Assembly (NCBI GenBank): GCA_023228765.1
Contig: JALOAM010000159.1
Span: 1-6,939 of the forward strand
Source of the DNA: Dehalococcoidia bacterium
GTDB lineage: Bacteria > Chloroflexota > Dehalococcoidia > UBA2979
Length of the DNA stretch: 6,939 bases
Direction of reading: 5' to 3'
A program made the translations under genes and the position numbers. The notes below the pieces were generated by a model. It ran no database searches and was not told where the DNA came from. It saw only the letters and a list, made by a program, of their open reading frames with translations. Shown here piece after piece: positions 6,362 to 6,939 of this stretch (the stretch's first letter is position 1; each line of letters begins with the position of its first letter).

Positions 6362-6383
6362 GACCACCCACCCGACCACCCAC
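6362..6383. repeat. Direct repeat GACCACCCAC, two copies
   Basis: Identical 10-mers at 6362-6371 and 6374-6383, with 12-bp period, just before the dGTPase-family gene. The core GACCACCC is also the core of the 15-bp tandem repeat at 1753. No known function. Confidence 0.5.
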
Positions 6384-6403
6384 GATGACGGAACGGATGC
6401 CCC

Positions 6404-6939
6404 GTGCCAGAACGTCCGTCCCAACCCGCCTCACCACCCCCCTCGCCGCTGACCGCGTCGCACGAAGCCAACCTCGAGGGCGTCCGGCCGATGCTGGAGG
6501 CGCGCGAACTCGCACTGCACCCCCTCGCCGCCCGCGAGGCCACCTCGCATGGCCGCGCGACACCCGAGGATCCCGACCCGCTGCGTCTCGCCTACCAGGT
6601 CGACCGCGACCGCATCATCCACACCCGCGCGTTCCGACGCCTGAAGCACAAGACGCAGGTCTTCGTGCACCCCGACTCCGACCACGTGGTCACTCGCATG
6701 ACCCACACGATCGAGGTGCAGCAGGTCGGCCGGACGATCGCGCGCGCCCTCAACCTGAACGAGGACCTCACGGAGGCGATCGCCCTCGGCCACGACATGG
6801 GCCACACGCCCTTCGGCCACGCGGGCGAAGAGACGCTGGCGTCGCTGCTGCCGGAGGGCTTCCGCCACAACGAGCAGTCGCTCCGCATTGTCGACCTGCT
6901 GGAGGCAGGCGGGCGCGGCCTCAACCTCACCGCGGAGAC
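6404..6939 (+). CDS. dgt: dGTP triphosphohydrolase-like HD protein, N-terminal part (cut by window edge)
   Basis: HD-superfamily metal-dependent phosphohydrolase of the dGTPase family, which cleaves dNTPs to nucleoside and triphosphate and so limits dNTP pools. 178 residues are visible before the edge. From the GTG start the motifs are [21 protein letters not shown] (67-87, family signature), the first HD-motif histidine in TRMTH (His101), [14 protein letters not shown] (129-142) with the His130-Asp131 pair, and FRHNEQSLR (153-161). The remaining C-terminal half lies outside. The start is uncertain. GTG at 6404 has only a weak GGA 6 bases upstream and adds a 29-residue Pro/Ser-rich stretch. 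ATG at 6491 agrees better with the family's usual N-terminus and has GAGGG (6476-6480) 10 bases upstream. An in-frame stop at 6386-6388 rules out anything longer. It is divergent from ppdK. In many bacteria dgt precedes dnaG and rpoD; whether that holds here lies beyond the edge. Confidence 0.92.
   Translation, partial: MPERPSQPASPPPSPLTASHEANLEGVRPMLEARELALHPLAAREATSHGRATPEDPDPLRLAYQVDRDRIIHTRAFRRLKHKTQVFVHPDSDHVVTRMTHTIEVQQVGRTIARALNLNEDLTEAIALGHDMGHTPFGHAGEETLASLLPEGFRHNEQSLRIVDLLEAGGRGLNLTAE

Noticed and set aside
3425..6388. A 987-residue open reading frame on the plus strand opposite ppdK
   Set aside because: It is antisense to a full-length PPDK with every catalytic residue intact. 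Its composition is Arg/Leu/Val/His-rich with no recognisable domain, and long antisense frames are expected where codons end in G or C.
6053..6403. Possible riboswitch or small RNA gene in the ppdK/dGTPase spacer
   Set aside because: The hairpins present do not match the conserved core of any riboswitch class I can recall, and no promoter-terminator pair delimits a separate RNA.

Overview
The window is GC-rich DNA, dominated by codons ending in G or C, with ordinary bacterial gene content. It holds six genes that I accept in full or in part plus a seventh cut by the edge. They are a 5' fragment of dxs (minus strand), an ArsR-like regulator with two small membrane proteins (plus), a siderophore-binding lipoprotein (plus), ppdK (minus), and the 5' part of a dGTPase-family gene (plus). 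The combination of a DXS with the HLASNLG motif, a bacterial PPDK, a lipoprotein signal and very high GC fits Chloroflexota or a related deep-branching Gram-positive-like lineage. That placement is a low-confidence inference. There is no sign of phage, insertion sequence, CRISPR, tRNA or rRNA.

Layout. Positions 1-903 encode the first 301 residues of 1-deoxy-D-xylulose-5-phosphate synthase, read leftwards off the edge. A 192-bp divergent spacer (904-1095) follows, with a good sigma70-type promoter (TTGACA-N17-TATCTT) whose expected start site lies at the regulator's ATG, so its mRNA is probably leaderless. Dyads overlapping this promoter suggest autoregulation. Next comes a compact cluster: an ArsR-fold regulator without cysteines (1096-1431), then after 3 bp a TM plus coiled-coil protein (1435-1731), an 83-bp gap with a 15-bp tandem repeat, and a second TM protein (1815-2072) that resembles the first around its membrane exit. 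A separate promoter, with a degenerate Fur-like 7-1-7 element on its -35 box, precedes a lipoprotein of the FepB/FecB class (2184-3239). A strong hairpin (3261-3295) separates it from convergent ppdK (3314-6052, minus). The 351-bp spacer 6053-6403 carries a consensus TATAAT for ppdK, a leader of about 170 nt with hairpins, and unassigned repeats. The dGTPase-like gene then runs off the right edge.

How the genes relate. dxs (isoprenoid entry), ppdK (pyruvate/PEP interconversion) and the dGTPase are housekeeping metabolism. The DXS substrate pyruvate links to PPDK only in a general way. The lipoprotein indicates ferric-siderophore uptake, but no permease or ATPase is in view. The least understood part is the regulator plus two related single-pass coiled-coil proteins, which may be a small membrane-linked regulatory module. 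It is the best candidate here for undescribed biology, though nothing in the sequence proves a function.
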